A stretch of DNA of 64,000 nucleotides, taken from the NCBI RefSeq assembly GCF_030867145.1, contig NC_134414.1, forward strand, positions 22,152,518 through 22,216,517. The letters run 5' to 3'. The position numbers were made by a program, and so were the translations under genes. The notes under the pieces are model-generated. The model was not told where the DNA came from. It ran no database searches and saw only the letters and a list, made by a program, of their open reading frames with translations. Each line of letters begins with the position of its first letter. The first letter of the stretch is position 1. Shown here one piece after another: positions 63,201 through 64,000 of the stretch. Source of the DNA: Opisthocomus hoazin (Eukaryota > Chordata > Aves > Opisthocomiformes > Opisthocomidae).

Positions 63201-64000
63201 GGAGAGAGTGAGCAGGGAGCTCTTTATGAAAAAAAGAAGTGGGGAAAGTCTGGTAGGGGTTTATATATGGAAGTTGTTCAGAAAAGTGGGAAAATCTGTC
63301 TCATGGGAGAAGATTAAACAGTGCCAGGTATTTCATTTTTGCAAGAGAAAGATAAGATTGGATTACATACTTTGACAAATATTTGTAGGAGGAAAGTACA
63401 TTTCAGACAGGAAAACAATTCCAGACAAGATCTGGGACCTGAAGAGAGAAGGACAGAGCTATCAAAAGGGAGCAGAAATGTATATTGGTTGTGAAGACTC
63501 ACCCAGTGAGCTCTTCCTGCTAGACAGCAGAACTTACATGTCCCAGAGTTAAAGTTCTTGAATTGGGTGCAAGAATCAATAGAAGTGGCTCTCCGGATGG
63601 GGTGGGCCAAATGGTGCGGTAAGTCTCCTCAACCTCTACTTAAGGGCCAAGTTGTTTACTAATAGTACAGACACTACCACAGTTTCAAGGCCATGGTTTG
63701 CAGGCTCCTTTCCTCATCATGGCACAACTGATTTTGTCCCCCAAGATCTTTGCCACATACATAGACACACACCCTCTGGTGTTGCAGTCAGGTTCAGAAT
63801 ATTTCCATGCTTAGAGGGTAAATGTCTTTTTAGCTGGAGAGGAGCACTAATTTTTTGTTTCCACCTTGTTTAGTGGACAGCAGCGCTGTGAAAAAAAGCA
63901 TCAGCAACAGAGGAAGTTTTAAGGATCAGATGTCTGTAAGCATATTTTCTGTGAATGGCAAGAAGAAAATTTGTAAATTGCACCTCCTTGCTAAATACAG
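48170..64000 (+). CDS. RNF213-like giant E3 ubiquitin ligase, N-terminal part (17 coding exons, continues past the window)
   Basis: RNF213-family proteins are very large cytosolic proteins with an N-terminal CBM20-like region, a helical stalk, a dynein-like six-module AAA core and a RING plus E3 shell. They coat lipid droplets and intracellular pathogens, and RNF213 is interferon-induced. Seen here: exons at 48170-48275, 50049-50088, 50596-50772, 51402-51616, 52300-52592, 54899-55104, 56455-56628, 57269-57467, 58345-58409, 58805-59000, 59367-59486, 59565-59663, 59885-60013, 60213-60417, 61209-61388, 62929-63060 and 63874 onward. All have AG/GT borders, phases agree at every junction, and at least 866 codons stay open. 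By recall of human RNF213, exons 5-6 match its CBM20-like region and exons 7-18 the stalk, in order. The AAA core and RING lie outside the window. Odd points: the N-terminus before the CBM20-like part is about 60 residues against more than 300 in human, and similarity is low, so I infer a divergent paralogue. The start ATG has G at -3 and G at +4. Confidence 0.85.
50049..50088 (+). CDS. RNF213-like exon 3
   Basis: A 40-bp exon ([13 protein letters not shown]). Acceptor TTCACTTGCAG at 50048, donor AG|GTTTGT at 50089 (weak at +3). It converts phase 1 to phase 2, which exon 2 and exon 4 need in order to join. That is the main support. Confidence 0.5.
50596..50772 (+). CDS. RNF213-like exon 4
   Basis: Acceptor CCCTTCCAATAG at 50595, donor AAG|GTAAAA at 50773. 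Encodes residues 49-108, including [13 protein letters not shown] and QEFAVLKQR. By position this is the first strand segment of the CBM20-like domain. Phase 2 to phase 2. Confidence 0.7.
51402..51616 (+). CDS. RNF213-like exon 5, CBM20-like region
   Basis: Acceptor TTCTATTCTGTTCTAG at 51401, donor CG|GTAAGT at 51617. Encodes residues 108-180. FYKYAI (about residue 127) matches the conserved PYKYVI of RNF213, and [11 protein letters not shown] follows. Phase 2 to phase 1. Confidence 0.8.
52300..52592 (+). CDS. RNF213-like exon 6
   Basis: Acceptor ATTCCTCCCCAG at 52299, donor GTG|GTGAGT at 52593. Encodes residues 180-277. It opens [13 protein letters not shown], equivalent to the GDWHQYDDI segment of RNF213, then runs into the start of the helical stalk. 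Phase 1 to phase 0. Confidence 0.85.
53533..54104 (+). mobile_element. ERVL-like solo LTR in intron 6
   Basis: It starts TGGTACTAGGTCTGGCTGGG, followed by ATGGAGTTAACTTTCTTCAT and GAATATTCCATACCATATGA. It is the same LTR family as 38391-39132 but in the opposite orientation. The right end is approximate (GGTCAGGCTCAACCCA). No target-site duplication was confirmed. It lies 0.8 kb before exon 7, in the gene's orientation. Confidence 0.8.
54899..55104 (+). CDS. RNF213-like exon 7, stalk
   Basis: Acceptor TATTCTCTTTGTCCAG at 54898, donor AG|GTAATT at 55105. Encodes residues 278-346, predicted mostly helical ([15 protein letters not shown]). Phase 0 to phase 2. A CR1 copy starts only about 13 bp after the donor. 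Confidence 0.85.
55118..55582 (+). mobile_element. CR1 LINE 3' fragment in intron 7
   Basis: It begins near GATCAGGGCTACAAAGATGA and reads the CR1 C-terminal frame ([19 protein letters not shown]) and [20 protein letters not shown]. It ends in the 3' UTR with GGACTAGATGACCCACAGAG and three copies of ATTCTGTG at 55558-55582. The intact terminal repeat suggests a relatively young copy. Confidence 0.95.
56455..56628 (+). CDS. RNF213-like exon 8, stalk
   Basis: Acceptor CTGTTTCTTTTCAG at 56454, donor AG|GTAGGT at 56629. Encodes residues 346-404. [14 protein letters not shown] matches the TYTWLGALPVLHC segment of RNF213. Phase 2 to phase 2. Confidence 0.88.
57269..57467 (+). CDS. RNF213-like exon 9, stalk
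   Basis: Acceptor GTCCATTTTCACAG at 57268, donor CAT|GTAAGG at 57468. Encodes residues 404-470, helical and leucine-rich ([18 protein letters not shown]). Phase 2 to phase 0. Compared with recalled human RNF213, a segment of a few tens of residues between exons 8 and 9 appears to be missing. Confidence 0.8.
58345..58409 (+). CDS. RNF213-like exon 10, stalk
   Basis: Acceptor TTTTTCCTGCTCAG at 58344, donor CTT|GTAAGT at 58410. A 65-bp exon, residues 471-492 ([18 protein letters not shown]). Phase 0 to phase 2. Confidence 0.78.
58805..59000 (+). CDS. RNF213-like exon 11, stalk
   Basis: Acceptor CTGTGTCCACAG at 58804, donor CAG|GTAAAA at 59001. Encodes residues 492-557. [14 protein letters not shown] matches the SYLTVCLKLHEAI segment of RNF213. 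Phase 2 to phase 0. Confidence 0.88.
59367..59486 (+). CDS. RNF213-like exon 12, stalk
   Basis: Acceptor TTTTTTTATTTCCCAAG at 59366, donor AAG|GTGAGT at 59487. Forty codons, residues 558-597 ([18 protein letters not shown]), equivalent to the AATKRWLREVF segment of RNF213. Phase 0 to phase 0. Confidence 0.85.
59565..59663 (+). CDS. RNF213-like exon 13, stalk
   Basis: Acceptor GCTTTTCTGCCATAG at 59564, donor AAA|GTAAGT at 59664. Thirty-three codons, residues 598-630. [10 protein letters not shown] and the closing ERWLKK match VWRRLVEIQF and EWRLTK of RNF213. Phase 0 to phase 0. The preceding intron is only 78 bp. Confidence 0.88.
59885..60013 (+). CDS. RNF213-like exon 14, stalk
   Basis: Acceptor TTTCCTTACTCCAG at 59884, donor GAG|GTACAG at 60014. 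Forty-three codons, residues 631-673. [14 protein letters not shown] matches VAKTFEKCIIEAV of RNF213. Phase 0 to phase 0. Confidence 0.88.
60213..60417 (+). CDS. RNF213-like exon 15, stalk
   Basis: Acceptor TTCTTGTCCTTACAG at 60212, donor A|GTGAGT at 60418. Encodes residues 674-742. [18 protein letters not shown] matches AVADSVLTKVVGDLLSG of RNF213, one of the clearest matches. Phase 0 to phase 1. Confidence 0.88.
61209..61388 (+). CDS. RNF213-like exon 16, stalk
   Basis: Acceptor TTTATTTATTTTACAG at 61208, donor G|GTAAGC at 61389. Encodes residues 742-802 ([15 protein letters not shown], then a cysteine-rich helical stretch). Phase 1 to phase 1. I see no clear human counterpart, so it may be lineage-specific or simply diverged. 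Confidence 0.75.
61694..62550 (-). mobile_element. CR1 LINE fragment, antisense in intron 16
   Basis: It starts with CAGAATCATAGAATTATAG (reverse of the CR1 terminal repeat), then GGGTTGGAAGGGACCTTTAA. On the minus strand it reads the CR1 C-terminus ([20 protein letters not shown] near 62270-62330 and [12 protein letters not shown]), and upstream of that the FNKAKCKVL segment near 62440. Opposite orientation to the host gene. Confidence 0.92.
62929..63060 (+). CDS. RNF213-like exon 17, stalk
   Basis: Acceptor TTGTTTCTTTCCCAG at 62928, donor AGAG|GTACCA at 63061. Encodes residues 802-846. [19 protein letters not shown] matches EELLLLKKEKRCVDSLLKMC of RNF213, likely a coiled helix. Phase 1 to phase 1. 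Confidence 0.85.
63874..64000 (+). CDS. RNF213-like exon 18, open at the right edge
   Basis: Acceptor TTCCACCTTGTTTAG at 63873. The frame starts VDSSAVKKS, equivalent to VDFGVLAVRHS of RNF213, and stays open to the window end. A possible donor TCT|GTAAGC at 63936 would end the exon at 63935, but the reading beyond it ([20 protein letters not shown]) lines up with the next RNF213 segment (TVTVRLSTSSNSQRATHYHL), so read-through past 64000 is favoured. Confidence 0.75.

Overview
The window looks like avian nuclear DNA. It carries many chicken-repeat-1 (CR1) LINE fragments in both orientations, bird-type endogenous retrovirus LTRs, vertebrate GT-AG introns and long AT-rich non-coding stretches. 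No bacterial-type operons, rRNA, tRNA or CRISPR arrays were seen. The species cannot be fixed from the sequence alone.

Layout. About 1-46 kb is gene-poor and repeat-dominated. CR1 fragments lie at 1-885 (+), 3983-6735 (+), 11544-12870 (-), 13140-15786 (+), 24350-24640 (-) and 32395-33722 (+). Solo LTRs with visible target-site duplications lie at 3545-3952 (5 bp) and 45208-45804 (4 bp). A decayed minus-strand ERVL-like provirus remnant occupies about 37058-39132, beside another LTR-like block at 36040-37057. Microsatellites include a GGAA tract of about 140 bp (26888-27028) and a compound AC/CCAA/CTCCC tract inside one LTR (38665-38845). I could not support a protein-coding gene here; one isolated candidate exon is noted at 19800-19898.

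From about 46.7 kb to the right edge lies the one clear host gene, a plus-strand RNF213-like gene (giant AAA+/RING E3 ligase family, interferon-inducible in vertebrates). I assembled 17 coding exons by eye from 48170 to the window end. Splice sites are canonical and intron phases match at every junction, giving an open frame of at least about 866 codons, which is only the N-terminal part of a protein usually near 5,000 residues. The AAA+ core and RING domain must lie to the right of the window. The exons match, in order, the CBM20-like and stalk regions of RNF213. The long low-complexity N-terminus of the mammalian protein is reduced to about 60 residues, and similarity to recalled human RNF213 is low, so a divergent RNF213-like paralogue is more likely than the one-to-one orthologue.

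Upstream of the gene, within about 60 bp, sit a perfect ISRE core (46728-46737), a perfect GAS-type palindrome (46745-46753) and a TATA box (46779-46785). They are followed by a short predicted non-coding first exon with a good splice donor. This is the layout of an interferon-stimulated promoter and fits the known regulation of RNF213. It is the most interesting signal in the window. Further CR1 copies (47265-47575, 55118-55582, 61694-62550) and an ERVL-like LTR (53533-54104) have landed in the introns without breaking any exon.
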